Shown piece by piece: positions 8,422-19,577 of a stretch of DNA of 64,000 nucleotides. A program made the position numbers and the translations under genes. Below the pieces are notes generated by a model. The model did not search any database, had not been told where the DNA came from, and saw nothing but the letters and a program-made list of their open reading frames with translations. The DNA lies in contig JADKCH010000001.1 in NCBI GenBank assembly GCA_016714685.1, positions 682,001 through 746,000 of the forward strand, written 5' to 3'. The DNA comes from Candidatus Geothrix odensensis. GTDB taxonomy: Bacteria; Acidobacteriota; Holophagae; Holophagales; Holophagaceae. Each line of letters starts with the position of its first letter. Position 1 is the stretch's first letter.

Positions 8422-9543
8422 ATGAAGCATGTCGTCGTACTCGGAGCCGGCCGCGTGGGCGGGGCCATGGCCAAGGACCTGGCTCCCGACTTCAAGGTCA
8501 CGGTCGCGGATCGCTCCGAAGCCGCCCTCGCCCGCATGCAGGCCGCGGGCCTCACCACCCTGGCCGCGGACCTCTCCACCCCGGAAGGCGTGAAGGCCGC
8601 CGTGGCGGACGCGGACCTGGTAGTGGGCTCCGTACCGGGCTTCATGGGCTTCGCCACCGCCAAGGCCGTGCTGGAGGCTGGCAAGCCCCTGGTGGACATC
8701 TCCTTCTTCGACGAGGACTGCTTCGAACTGGACGCGCTGGCGAAGGAGCAGAACCTGACGGCCATCGTGGACTGCGGCATCGCGCCGGGCTGCCACAACA
8801 TCATCCTGGGCGATCTCTCCCGCCAGTGGGACCGCATCACCAGCTTCGAGACTCTGGTGGGCGGGCTTCCCGTGATCCGCACCTGGCCCTACGAATACAA
8901 GGCCGGCTTCAGCCCCATCGACGTCATCGAGGAATACACCCGCCCCACCCGCTACGTGAAGGATGGCAAGGTCGTGGTCTTCCCGGCGTTGTCCGAACCG
9001 GAGCTCCTCGACTTCCCCGGGCTCGGCACCCTGGAGTCCTTCAACACCGATGGCCTCCGCAGCCTCATCAAGAGCTTCCCCGGCATTCCCGACATGAAGG
9101 AGAAGACCCTGCGCTACCCCGGCCACATCGAGAAGATGCGCATGCTCCGGGAATCGGGCTTCTTCAACAAGGAGAAGATCCGGGTGGCAGGCGTGGAGAT
9201 CAGCCCCCTCGACCTGACCACGGCCCTGCTCTTCCCCATGTGGTTCATGGAGGAGGGCGACGAGGACTTCACGGTCATGCGGGTCACGGCGGAGGGCGAG
9301 AAGGACGGACGCCCGGTTCGCCACCAGCTGAACCTGCTGGACCGCTATGACCGGGCCACGAAGACCACCTCCATGGCCCGCACCACGGGCTACACCTGCA
9401 CGGCGGCCGTAAGGCTGCTGGCCAAGGGCGGCTTCTCCCGCAAGGGCATCAGCCCCCCGGAGTTCGTGGGGCAGGAGCCCGGCGCCTGGGACTTCATCCG
9501 CCAGGACATGGCCAAGCGCGGCGTGGTGTTCACCGAGGGCTGA
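8422..9543 (+). CDS. Saccharopine dehydrogenase-like, probable L-lysine 6-dehydrogenase
   Basis: A 373-residue NAD(P)-dependent enzyme. The N-terminal Rossmann loop is GAGRVGG (8-14). The C-terminal domain carries blocks I associate with Geobacillus-type lysine 6-dehydrogenase: DCGIAPGCHNI, a VGGLPVIR segment, LESFNTDG and MARTTGYTC. That enzyme converts lysine to aminoadipate 6-semialdehyde, which cyclises to piperideine-6-carboxylate. Fusion or pathway partners of fungal-type saccharopine reductases are absent. It follows the permease on the same strand after 115 bases. The alternative is another saccharopine dehydrogenase-family oxidoreductase of unknown substrate. Confidence 0.72.
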   Translation: MKHVVVLGAGRVGGAMAKDLAPDFKVTVADRSEAALARMQAAGLTTLAADLSTPEGVKAAVADADLVVGSVPGFMGFATAKAVLEAGKPLVDISFFDEDCFELDALAKEQNLTAIVDCGIAPGCHNIILGDLSRQWDRITSFETLVGGLPVIRTWPYEYKAGFSPIDVIEEYTRPTRYVKDGKVVVFPALSEPELLDFPGLGTLESFNTDGLRSLIKSFPGIPDMKEKTLRYPGHIEKMRMLRESGFFNKEKIRVAGVEISPLDLTTALLFPMWFMEEGDEDFTVMRVTAEGEKDGRPVRHQLNLLDRYDRATKTTSMARTTGYTCTAAVRLLAKGGFSRKGISPPEFVGQEPGAWDFIRQDMAKRGVVFTEG

Positions 9544-9549
9544 TCGAAC

Positions 9550-10398
9550 TCAGTCCAGTTCCCGATGCCGGATAGTCAGGGCCGCCACATCACCCCTGAG
9601 CCGGTGGGCCAGCATCTCCACCAAGGCCACGGAGCGGTGCTGGCCCCCGGTGCAGCCGATGGCCAGGGTGTGGTATGCGCGGCCCTCCTGCTGCACAAGC
9701 GGGAGGGACCAGCGCAGCCAGGACTCGGCGCGTTCCAGGAACTCCCTGAATTCATGGGATTCCAGCAGGTACTGCTGGACGGGCCAGTCCCGGCCGGTGA
9801 GGGGCTTCAGGGCCTCGACGTAGAAGGGATTGGGCAGGAAGCGGGCATCCAGGATCACATCCGCATCCGCAGGCACCCCGCGCTTGAACCCGAAGCTGAG
9901 CAGGCGCACGGCCGTGCTCCGGGTGGGCACCTGCGGCACCAGGGCCGCGACCCGGAGACGGAGCTCCGAAAGACTCAGCTGGCTGGTGTCGAGGATGGTC
10001 GTCGCCAGGGCCCGGATGGGGGCCAGCAGTTCCCGCTCCCGCTGGATGCCCTCACCTGCCGTGCCCAGCAGGGCCAGGTGATGGGGGCGGCGCGTTTCGG
10101 AGAAGCGGCGCAGCAGGACCTCCTCCGAGGCCTCCACGAAGACCACCTGCACCGACACGCCGCTGGCGTGGAGGCGATCCAGCAGGGGACTGAACTCCAG
10201 GGCGAAGTCGGCCTGGCGGCTGTCCATGCCCACGATCAGGCGCTCCCGACGGGGCTGCAGCTTGGCCTCGAGCTCGAGCAGAGGTTCCAGCAGCCGGGGC
10301 GGGACATTGTCGAGGGCGGTGCAACCGGTATCCTCCAGCGCCCCCAGCACCGAGTGGCGGCCGGCGCCGGAGAGGCCCGTGACAACGATGAGTTCCAT
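9550..10398 (-). CDS. rapZ: RapZ/YvcJ-family nucleotide-binding protein
   Basis: A 282-residue P-loop protein. In enterobacteria RapZ is an adaptor that directs RNase E to the GlmZ sRNA and senses glucosamine-6-phosphate; in other phyla the role is less defined. The N-terminal P-loop is GLSGAGRHS (8-16), with Arg where Lys is usual. ALEDTGCTALDNVPP is the family's next block. The C-terminal domain has FGFKRGVP, DARFLPNPF and IGCTGGQHRSV, all diagnostic. The ATG at 10398 gives the standard length; longer upstream reading has no family similarity. It is convergent with the lysine dehydrogenase-like gene. Confidence 0.92.
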   Translation of the reverse strand: MELIVVTGLSGAGRHSVLGALEDTGCTALDNVPPRLLEPLLELEAKLQPRRERLIVGMDSRQADFALEFSPLLDRLHASGVSVQVVFVEASEEVLLRRFSETRRPHHLALLGTAGEGIQRERELLAPIRALATTILDTSQLSLSELRLRVAALVPQVPTRSTAVRLLSFGFKRGVPADADVILDARFLPNPFYVEALKPLTGRDWPVQQYLLESHEFREFLERAESWLRWSLPLVQQEGRAYHTLAIGCTGGQHRSVALVEMLAHRLRGDVAALTIRHRELD

Positions 10399-10435
10399 GT
10401 CCCTAGTGTGTATCAGGGGCGCAGGCCCTGCCCAA

Positions 10436-10469
10436 GAAAAACACAGGGGGCCGAGTGGCCCCCTGTGTT
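10436..10469 (-). terminator. Rho-independent terminator of secA
   Basis: A perfect 13-bp stem (10440-10452 with 10457-10469) with a 4-base loop. On the minus strand it is followed by TTTTTC. It lies 27 bases after the secA stop codon. Confidence 0.9.
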
Positions 10470-10495
10470 CTCGTCCTCCCGGAACAGCCGGAGGA

Positions 10496-13114
<2,619 letters not shown>

Positions 13115-13253
13115 GGAGCCGTCCAGTCGCGTAAACCATCGATTGTAGCGTGGTGAGCCGCCATTTCCCAGCGCCCGTGACTGCCCCCAAGCCTTCGTGG
13201 TTGCCGAAGTTACCGGTCCAAGCCACACTGGATGTTTGGATTCTGGAGGAATC

Positions 13254-13673
13254 ATGACCCTTGAGCGCACCTTTGCCATCGTCAAGCCCGACGCCGTCAA
13301 GGACGGCCACATCGGCGAGATCCTCGCGGCCATCGAACAGAGCGGCCTGAAGATCGTGGGCCTCAAGCTGACCCGGCTCACCCCGGCCATCTGCCAGGGC
13401 TTCTACCACGAGCACGTGGGCAAGGGCTTCTACGCGGAACTCGAGGCCTTCATGACCGAGGGACCCGTGGCCATCATGGTGCTCGAGGGCGAGAATGCCA
13501 TCCTCCGCTGGCGCGACCTCATGGGCGCCACCAATCCCGCCAACGCCGCCGAGGGCACCCTCCGCAAGCGCTTCGGCGCCAGCATCGGCCGCAACGCCAC
13601 CCACGGCAGCGACAAGCCTGAGAGCGCGAAGTTCGAGGTCGGCTACTTCTTCAACGCGTTTGAGCAGATGTAG
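13254..13673 (+). CDS. ndk: Nucleoside diphosphate kinase
   Basis: Transfers the gamma-phosphate between nucleoside tri- and diphosphates through a phospho-His. The 139-residue protein has normal family length. The active-site motif NATHGSD places the catalytic His at 117, and FAIVKPDAV near the N-terminus is the family start. GGAGGA lies five bases before the ATG. The gene is transcribed divergently from secA and ends at a strong hairpin. Confidence 0.97.
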   Translation: MTLERTFAIVKPDAVKDGHIGEILAAIEQSGLKIVGLKLTRLTPAICQGFYHEHVGKGFYAELEAFMTEGPVAIMVLEGENAILRWRDLMGATNPANAAEGTLRKRFGASIGRNATHGSDKPESAKFEVGYFFNAFEQM

Positions 13674-13693
13674 TCTTTCGGGCGCAGCCCCTG

Positions 13694-13727
13694 CGAAAAT
13701 CGGCGCTGTCGGCGCCGATTTTCGTTT
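13694..13727 (+). terminator. Terminator after ndk
   Basis: A perfect 13-bp stem (13694-13706 with 13712-13724) with a 5-base loop, followed by TTT on the plus strand. The A-rich left arm means it could also work on the minus strand for the convergent hypothetical gene. Confidence 0.75.
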
Positions 13728-13755
13728 GTACGGAACGACGGGTGGAACCTCATCC

Positions 13756-14229
13756 TCAAGCCTCAGCCACCGCCTGCAGCGCCGACTGGCAGAGCCGCCG
13801 GACACCGGGCAGCAGATCCGCGTTCAGCAGGCCCTTGTCGCTGAACCACTGCCCGCCGGCAGGGGGCGGAGGCAGCAGGTCGTCGGGTGCCTTGGTGCGG
13901 AGGAGGTGGCTGAGGTAGAGCCGCTGCTGGCCTTCGAGACCCTCCAGGCGCAGGAGCCAGGGCGTGGGCAGGCGGCTGGTGCGCTCATCGAACACCACCG
14001 GCAGCACCGAAGAGTCCACGAACCGGAAGGGGATGCCCCAGGCGGCCTCGATCTGCGCGTTGAGCAGCGAGGTGGGCAGGAACCCCGGCGACCAGGGGAT
14101 CTGGGCAGGCATGAGCAGACCGCGATGGGGGCTGTGGGGCGAAGGCACGAGCAGGACGAAGGGCGTCTGCTGACCATGGACCAGCACCCCTTCGATGAAG
14201 GTGGTGAGGTGAACCCGGCCTTCGGCCAT
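13756..14229 (-). CDS. Hypothetical protein (157 aa)
   Basis: I do not recognise a family. The 157-residue protein is soluble, with no signal peptide or membrane segment. It is rich in Leu and Pro, has a Pro run (LLPPPPAGG) near residue 120, and no obvious catalytic motif. Its start lies 8 bases after the proS stop on the same strand, so it is probably the distal gene of a proS operon. GGAGGA precedes the ATG. Confidence 0.65.
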   Translation of the reverse strand: MAEGRVHLTTFIEGVLVHGQQTPFVLLVPSPHSPHRGLLMPAQIPWSPGFLPTSLLNAQIEAAWGIPFRFVDSSVLPVVFDERTSRLPTPWLLRLEGLEGQQRLYLSHLLRTKAPDDLLPPPPAGGQWFSDKGLLNADLLPGVRRLCQSALQAVAEA

Positions 14230-14237
14230 GTGTCCTC

Positions 14238-16076
14238 CTATCTTCCGCCAGCGGTTTCCAGTTCCAGCATGATCCGATCCCGAGCCGCGGAGACTTCCGC
14301 CACGGCCGCCTCGGGCTTGAGCTTCAGCACATCCTTGGTGCGGCGGTCCCGCAGCTCCACGATGCCGTCCTTCAGGCCCTTGGCGCCCACGGTGATGCGC
14401 AGGGGGAAGCCCAGCAGGTCGGCATCCTTGAACTTGGCGCCGGGGCTCATGCCCTCGCGATCGTCATGGAGCACCTCGAACCCGGCGGCCTCGAGGTCCT
14501 TCTCCACCTGGGTGGCGACTCCGGCCACCTCGGCACTGCCCGGATCCAGGCAGAGCAGGTGCACCTGGTAGGGCGCGATGGGCCAGGGCCAGATGATGCC
14601 GTCGGCGTCGTAGTTCTGCTCCACGGCGGCGGCCACGGTGCGGGTGATGCCGATGCCGTAGCAGCCCATCACCATGGGATTCTCCTTGCCCTGCTCGTCC
14701 AGGAAGGTGCAGGACATGGACTGCGAGTACTTGGTGCCGAGCTTGAAGACCTGGCCCACTTCGATGCCGCGGAAGGGCTGATACTGCCCCTTCCCGCAGC
14801 GGGTGCAGGTGTCCCCTTCGGCGGCCATGCGCAGGTCCGTGAAGGTGCAGCCGGGCAGGTCGCGGACGGGATCCAGGCCGAAGTGGTGGTAGTCCGTCCG
14901 GTTCGCGCCACAGGTGAGGTTGACGGCGCCCTTCAGGCTGGCGTCCACCAGGATCTGGACATCCTTGAGACCCACGGGCCCCATGAAGCCGGTCTTGGCG
15001 CCGGTGAAGGCCTCGGCCTCCTCCAGGGGCAGGAGTTCCATCTCGGCGGCCCCCGTGAAGTTCTTCACCTTCACGGGGTTGACCTCGTGATCACCCCGCA
15101 GGACGGCACCCACGAGCCTGCTGGAGCCATCCGCGAAGGTGACGCGGTACAGGAAGAACTTGCTGGTCTGCTCGATGAGCATGCCATCGTGTTCGGCGTC
15201 CTTCATCCCCGCGGCCTGCTCCACCTGGCCGACGACGCCTGGCGTGGCGAAATGATCCCGCTTCAGCTCAAAGGCTGTCCCATTCTCCCTGGCCGGCAGG
15301 GCCGGAGCTTCCGTCTTCTCGATGTTCGACGTGTAGTCGCAGGCGTCGCAGCTTAGGATGGCGTCCTCGCCACTGCCCGCCAGCACGTGGAACTCATGGG
15401 TGAAGCTGCCGCCGATGGCGCCGCTGTCGGCCTCCACGGGCCGGAACTTCACGCCCAGGCGGGCGAAGATCCGCTTGTAGGCGTTGAACATGGCCCAGTA
15501 TTCGCGGTCCGCGCAGGCATCATCGGGGTGGAAGGAGTAGCCGTCCTTCATGGTGAACTCGCGACCCCGCATGAGGCCGAAGCGGGGGCGGCGCTCATCG
15601 CGGAACTTGGTCTGGATCTGGAAGAGGTTCATGGGCAGCTGCTTGTAGCTGCGGACGTTCTTGCGGACGATGTCTGTGATCACTTCCTCGTGGGTGGGTC
15701 CCAGGCAGAAGTTGTAGAACTCTCGCTCATCGGGCTTCTCGCCCCGGGCGCGACGCTCAGCCACCTCGGCCTTGGCCTTGCGGTCGCAAAAGCGCAGGAG
15801 CTCGTCGCCATAGAACTTCCACCGACCACTCTCCTGCCACAGCTCGGCCGGCAGCACTGCAGGCATGAGCAGTTCCTGGCAGCCATCCTTACCCAGTTCC
15901 TCGCGGACGATCTCCTCGAACTTGCGGATGCTCCGGAAGGCCAGCGGCAGGTAGCTGTAGATGCCGGCGGCCACCTTCTGGATCATGCCGGCCCGCATCA
16001 TGAGCTGCTGGCTCACCACGTCGGCATCGCGCGGCGTCTCGCGCAGGGTCTGGATCAGGAGCTTGGATTGCTTCAT
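14238..16076 (-). CDS. proS: Proline--tRNA ligase (bacterial type with editing domain)
   Basis: Charges tRNA-Pro with proline. The 612 residues follow the long bacterial architecture: N-terminal class II catalytic core (motif 2 near FRDERRPRFGLMRGREF), a roughly 180-residue YbaK-like insertion at about 230-400 that hydrolyses Ala-tRNA-Pro, then motif 3 (GCYGIGITRT) and the anticodon-binding domain. The insertion contains a CxxC pair (CTRCGKG) and CDACDY is seen before it. The start is the first in-frame ATG, near residue context MKQSKLLIQTLRETP, which matches the family. Confidence 0.96.
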   Translation of the reverse strand: MKQSKLLIQTLRETPRDADVVSQQLMMRAGMIQKVAAGIYSYLPLAFRSIRKFEEIVREELGKDGCQELLMPAVLPAELWQESGRWKFYGDELLRFCDRKAKAEVAERRARGEKPDEREFYNFCLGPTHEEVITDIVRKNVRSYKQLPMNLFQIQTKFRDERRPRFGLMRGREFTMKDGYSFHPDDACADREYWAMFNAYKRIFARLGVKFRPVEADSGAIGGSFTHEFHVLAGSGEDAILSCDACDYTSNIEKTEAPALPARENGTAFELKRDHFATPGVVGQVEQAAGMKDAEHDGMLIEQTSKFFLYRVTFADGSSRLVGAVLRGDHEVNPVKVKNFTGAAEMELLPLEEAEAFTGAKTGFMGPVGLKDVQILVDASLKGAVNLTCGANRTDYHHFGLDPVRDLPGCTFTDLRMAAEGDTCTRCGKGQYQPFRGIEVGQVFKLGTKYSQSMSCTFLDEQGKENPMVMGCYGIGITRTVAAAVEQNYDADGIIWPWPIAPYQVHLLCLDPGSAEVAGVATQVEKDLEAAGFEVLHDDREGMSPGAKFKDADLLGFPLRITVGAKGLKDGIVELRDRRTKDVLKLKPEAAVAEVSAARDRIMLELETAGGR

Positions 16077-16134
16077 GGGGGCCTCGAACCTTCAAGTTTA
16101 ACCCAGGCCGAAGCCACACCCGCTCCATGAAAAC

Positions 16135-16279
16135 AAACCGCGAAAAACGCGAAACGCCCCGCGGGCGCGCGAAATGAGAACAGGGAACACCACTCGGAAG
16201 CCCTCCAATCACCTGGGCATCCAGCCTGTCACAATCAGTTCTATTCCTTTTTAGCGAGCTTTCGCGTCTTTCGCGGTTT
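16135..16279. repeat. Long inverted repeat element between proS and the yqeY-like gene
   Basis: Two 20-base arms (16135-16154 and 16260-16279) are reverse complements with one mismatch. Each arm consists of short GCGAAA-type units (ACCGCGAAA, ACGCGAAA). They enclose 105 bases with a further GC-rich CCCCGCGGGCGCGC stretch. The element fills most of the gap, and its right arm touches the stop of the downstream gene. It looks like a small dispersed palindromic or MITE-like element, but only one copy is visible here. Confidence 0.55.
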
Positions 16280-16728
16280 CAAGCCAGCAGCGACTGCACC
16301 AGTGCGCTCGCGGCCTTGCCGTCGATGGCGCCACCGTGGGCCGCCTGCAGCGCCTTCATCACGAGGCCCATGTCCTTCTTCGAGGTGGCCCCGCTCTGGG
16401 CGATGGCCTCCCTGACCGCCGCCTCCAGGGCCGGCCCCTCGATCATGGCCGGCAGGTAGGGCTTCAGCAGATCGATCTCCTGCCGCTCCTGGGCGGCCCG
16501 GTCGGCCTGCCCCACCTTCTCGAACTGGGCGACGCTATCCTCCCTGGACTTCACCAGGCGCTTGAACACGGCGATGGCCTCCGCCTCGGGCAGGGTCCCC
16601 TGGGGCCCCAGGCCCTTGGCCACCGCCTCGTTCTTGTAGGCGGCCAGAGCCATGCGGAGCACCTGGGTACGCGCCGCGTCCCGGGCCAGCATGGCGGTCT
16701 TCAGATCGGCCTGCAGGCGAATGAGCAT
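16279..16728 (-). CDS. GatB/YqeY domain protein
   Basis: A 149-residue all-helical protein of the YqeY family, related to the C-terminal tRNA-binding domain of GatB. Its role is not established; a tRNA-related function is assumed from the fold. The family C-terminus GATSKKDMGLVMKAL is clear. I place the start at the ATG at 16728, six bases after GGAG; the ATG at 16734 directly abuts that box. The stop codon touches the right arm of the inverted repeat. Confidence 0.85.
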   Translation of the reverse strand: MLIRLQADLKTAMLARDAARTQVLRMALAAYKNEAVAKGLGPQGTLPEAEAIAVFKRLVKSREDSVAQFEKVGQADRAAQERQEIDLLKPYLPAMIEGPALEAAVREAIAQSGATSKKDMGLVMKALQAAHGGAIDGKAASALVQSLLA

Positions 16729-16844
16729 GGGCATCTCCAGAGGTGAGGCTCCATGGTGGACCCACCGCCCGGTGGGCTCAACGCCGGAAATCATGAAGGA
16801 TCCTTCCTGGGCCGAAAGGGAGCCATCACTTTGCCAGGGGTCCC

Positions 16845-17306
16845 ATGAACGTCGCCTTCATCAATCCCTTCATCGAGTCCACCCTCCGCAGCCTCGAGAT
16901 GATGGCCAGCATCACCGCCGAGAAGATCGGGCTGTCGGTCAAAGAGGACCTCATCACCACCTACGACATCTCCGCCATCATCGGCATCACCGGGGACACC
17001 TCCGGCTCCATCATCCTGAGCTTCCCGGCCTCCGTGGCCTGCCGCATCGCCAGCAACATGCTCATGGAGGAGATCGCCACCCTCGACCAGAGCGTGGAGG
17101 ACGCCGTGGGCGAGATCGGCAACATCGTGGTGGGCGACGCACGCCGCCTGCTCATCCAGGACGGCTTCAGCCTGTCCATCTCCGTCCCCACCGTGGTGGT
17201 CGGCAAGGGCCACAAGATCAGCCGCAGCGGCGACGTCCCCTGCATCGCCATCCCCTTCAAGACCGAGTTCGGCGAGTTCGAGGTCAATGTCGGGTTGAAG
17301 GAATAG
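16845..17306 (+). CDS. CheX-like chemotaxis phosphatase
   Basis: A 153-residue member of the CheC/CheX/FliY family. CheX dimers dephosphorylate CheY-P. The phosphatase signature is present once, as E90-I-G-N93 within DAVGEIGNIVVG, which fits CheX rather than the two-site CheC. The family's central strand GITGDTSGSIILSF precedes it. No chemotaxis genes are adjacent, so its response regulator partner is unknown; it could serve a pilus or other CheY-like pathway. It ends at a strong terminator. Confidence 0.85.
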   Translation: MNVAFINPFIESTLRSLEMMASITAEKIGLSVKEDLITTYDISAIIGITGDTSGSIILSFPASVACRIASNMLMEEIATLDQSVEDAVGEIGNIVVGDARRLLIQDGFSLSISVPTVVVGKGHKISRSGDVPCIAIPFKTEFGEFEVNVGLKE

Positions 17307-17320
17307 GCCATCGGAGCATC

Positions 17321-17350
17321 GAAAAGGGCGCCGCAAGGCGCCCTTTTCGT
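17321..17350 (+). terminator. Terminator after the cheX-like gene
   Basis: A perfect 12-bp stem (17321-17332 with 17337-17348) and a GCAA loop; the right arm ends in TTTTC. The symmetric A/T ends allow bidirectional use with the convergent ferredoxin gene. Confidence 0.85.
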
Positions 17351-17385
17351 ATCTGAAACGTCAAAGCCGTTTCAGCCTTGAAGGC

Positions 17386-17640
17386 CTAAACCTTGTCGAA
17401 CTTGATGACTTCCACGGGGCAGCTGGCGGCGGCGGCCTCGATGGCGGCCTCCTGGGCGGTCTGGACGTCGTCATTCAGCTCGCTCATCTCGTCGCGGTTC
17501 TCGCTGTCGACGCCATCCTTGCGGACCGAGCCGTTGATGTTGCAGCTGGTGTCCGTGACGTGGAACACGTCGGGGCACTCGGCCTCGCAGGCGTTGCACA
17601 CGATGCAGCCTTCTTCGATCCAGACTTTGGTAATGGCCAT
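17386..17640 (-). CDS. [4Fe-4S] ferredoxin
   Basis: A small 84-residue electron carrier. The cluster motif CIVCNACEAECP gives Cys12, 15 and 18, with Cys74 in SCPVEV as the likely fourth ligand, as in single-cluster ferredoxins. Cys22 and Cys33 are extra and could form a disulfide. A 40-residue acidic insert (about 38-66) separates the two halves. The redox partner is unknown. The start ATG at 17640 follows a GAGGAGA box. It is divergent from thiL. Confidence 0.9.
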   Translation of the reverse strand: MAITKVWIEEGCIVCNACEAECPDVFHVTDTSCNINGSVRKDGVDSENRDEMSELNDDVQTAQEAAIEAAAASCPVEVIKFDKV

Positions 17641-17773
17641 GGTCGTCTCCTCGAGATTCAAATGGGGCCCGGCGTGGGCAGACCTAACCAACCTAGCATC
17701 GCCGCCGCCGGGGACCAAGCGTCGCCTGGGCCCTGAAGCCATGGGAGACTGGACTTGTGACGGAGGTCCCCCC

Positions 17774-18688
17774 ATGAGCCTGAAGGAGACGGGAATTCTT
17801 GCCCGTATCCGGGATGTACTGCCGGGTGGCACAGAGCTCATGGATGACTGCGGTGCGCTGCCCCCCACGCCCCCGGGCCAGACCCTGCTGGTGACCACGG
17901 ACCTCATGGAATCGGACCAGCACTTCCGCCTCGCCTGGCATCCCCCCGACCTGCTGGCGCACAAGCTGCTCTTGGTGAACCTCTCGGACCTGGATGCCTC
18001 CGGCGCCCGCCCCTTCGGCTACACCCTGACCCTGGCCCTGGGCCCGGAGGTCGAGGCGCCCTGGCTCGAGGCCTTCCTGGCTGGTTTGGCCGCCGCCAGC
18101 CGGGAGGCCGAGGTGCAGGTCCTGGGAGGTGACACCGTGGGTCGGCCAGCCGGCCTGGGCCTCGGCCTGACGGCCTTCGGCTTCGCACCCCGCTGGCTCC
18201 GGCGGGATGGCCTGCAGCCCGGCGACCGGATCTTCGTGGACCAGCGGCCCGGCGCCAGCCTGCGGGGCCTGCGCAAGCTCCAGGCCGGGCAGCGGTGGGA
18301 CCCGGCGAATCCGGATCCGGAGGTGGCAGCCCACCTGGCGCCCAGGCCCAACCTGGGCCTGGGGCTTCGCCTGGGGGCGATCCCCGAGATTCACGCCTGC
18401 CTGGACCTGTCGGATGGCCTCAGCCGGGATCTCCGGAACCTGGCCGAGGCATCGGGTCTCAGCATCGTCGCGGACCGGGATCTGGACGAGGATGCCCTGC
18501 GTGGGGGCGAGGACTACGCCCGCTGCTTCGGCACCTCCCTCCCCCAGGCCGAGCTGGAGGCCAGGCTGGGCCTGCCGCTGGTCCCGGTGGGCCGGGCCGT
18601 CCCGAGGGGCCCGGCGCCCCTTCTCGTCTATGATGGGGAGACGCCGCGCGCCTTGCCGGACCTTGGATTCGACCACTTCGCCCCATGA
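17774..18688 (+). CDS. thiL: Thiamine-monophosphate kinase
   Basis: ATP-dependent phosphorylation of thiamine monophosphate to the cofactor diphosphate. The 304 residues have the AIR synthase/ThiL fold: the metal-binding DD motif at Asp24-25 (MDDCG, where DDAA is more usual), LVTTDLMESDQHF, the LLVNLSDLDASGARP block, VLGGDT, and DLSDGLSRDL with GGEDY near the C-terminus. The stop overlaps the next gene as ATGA. It is the first gene of a four-gene plus-strand operon. Confidence 0.9.
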   Translation: MSLKETGILARIRDVLPGGTELMDDCGALPPTPPGQTLLVTTDLMESDQHFRLAWHPPDLLAHKLLLVNLSDLDASGARPFGYTLTLALGPEVEAPWLEAFLAGLAAASREAEVQVLGGDTVGRPAGLGLGLTAFGFAPRWLRRDGLQPGDRIFVDQRPGASLRGLRKLQAGQRWDPANPDPEVAAHLAPRPNLGLGLRLGAIPEIHACLDLSDGLSRDLRNLAEASGLSIVADRDLDEDALRGGEDYARCFGTSLPQAELEARLGLPLVPVGRAVPRGPAPLLVYDGETPRALPDLGFDHFAP

Positions 18689-19266
18689 CTGATGCCGCCG
18701 CGCCGACCTCGCCCATGCCCGGTTCCACGCCGCCCCCCAGAGGGCTCTGGAACCGTCTGAAGGCCCACATCCTCCACCCGGAACTGAACCCCGAGCAGGT
18801 GGCCTGGAGCTTCGCCCTGGGCCTCTCCATCGCCTGGAATCCCCTCCTGGGGCTCCATACGGGGATGGTGTTCCTGTTCTGCGTCATCTTCCGGCGCCTG
18901 CATCGGCCTCTCATGATCATGGCGATGCTGATCAACAACCCCTGGACCATGGTGCCCATCGCCACCGCCAGCACCTGGGTGGGCAATCTGGTGCGCGGCC
19001 GCTTCAGCAGCACCAACCTGGCCAGCGTGCAGTGGCACGAGATCGGCTGGCGGAGCTTCCTGACCTGGGATGGCTTCGAGGCCATGACCACCATGTTGCG
19101 CCCCATCCTCAAGTCCTACCTCATCGGCGGGTTCATCTGCACCGTTCTCGCCCTGCCCATCGGATACTTCTTCATGCTCTGGCTGGCCAAGCGGCTGCGC
19201 CGGATCCACTGGCCCCACCTGCACCACGCATCCTGCCCACCCCACGACATCCCCCCCGGAGGCTGA
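18685..19266 (+). CDS. DUF2062 membrane protein
   Basis: A 193-residue inner-membrane protein of the DUF2062 family, function unknown. A Pro-rich N-terminus (about 1-20) is followed by the family core: PEQVAWSFALGLSIAWNPLLGLH, then hydrophobic segments near 60-80, INNPWTMVPI, and a C-terminal segment near 160-182. The start overlaps the thiL stop by four bases and the stop lies four bases before the ybaB start, so expression is coupled. Confidence 0.82.
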   Translation: MTDAAAPTSPMPGSTPPPRGLWNRLKAHILHPELNPEQVAWSFALGLSIAWNPLLGLHTGMVFLFCVIFRRLHRPLMIMAMLINNPWTMVPIATASTWVGNLVRGRFSSTNLASVQWHEIGWRSFLTWDGFEAMTTMLRPILKSYLIGGFICTVLALPIGYFFMLWLAKRLRRIHWPHLHHASCPPHDIPPGG

Positions 19267-19270
19267 TCCC

Positions 19271-19573
19271 ATGGACATGCGCTTTCTGATGAAACAGGCC
19301 CAGCAGATGCAGGCCAAGCTGGCGGAAACCCAGGCCAACCTGCGCGTCGAAGGCACCGCCGGCGGCGAGCTGGTGAAGGTCACCCTCAACGGCTCCAAGG
19401 AGCTGATGGGCCTCTCCATCGCCAAGGACGCCATGGATCCCGAGGATCCCTCCATGCTCGAAGACCTCCTGCTGGCCGCCTTCCGCGACGCCACCACCAA
19501 GGTCGACGAGGCCATGAAGAAGCAGATGGGCGGCATGGGTGCCGGCCTCAACCTGCCCGGCCTGGGCCTTTGA
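19271..19573 (+). CDS. YbaB/EbfC nucleoid-associated protein
   Basis: A 100-residue DNA-binding protein of the YbaB/EbfC family. The N-terminal coiled helix (MKQAQQMQAKLAETQANL) and the VEGTAGGELVKVTLNG strand are characteristic, and the C-terminus has the Gly/Met-rich tail. It binds DNA as a dimer, possibly bridging DNA. It directly precedes recR, the classic gene order. Confidence 0.92.
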   Translation: MDMRFLMKQAQQMQAKLAETQANLRVEGTAGGELVKVTLNGSKELMGLSIAKDAMDPEDPSMLEDLLLAAFRDATTKVDEAMKKQMGGMGAGLNLPGLGL

Positions 19574-19577
19574 TCGG

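Noticed and set aside
16080..16280. A CRISPR repeat array between proS and the yqeY-like gene
   Set aside because: There are only two arms, and they are inverted, not direct, repeats.
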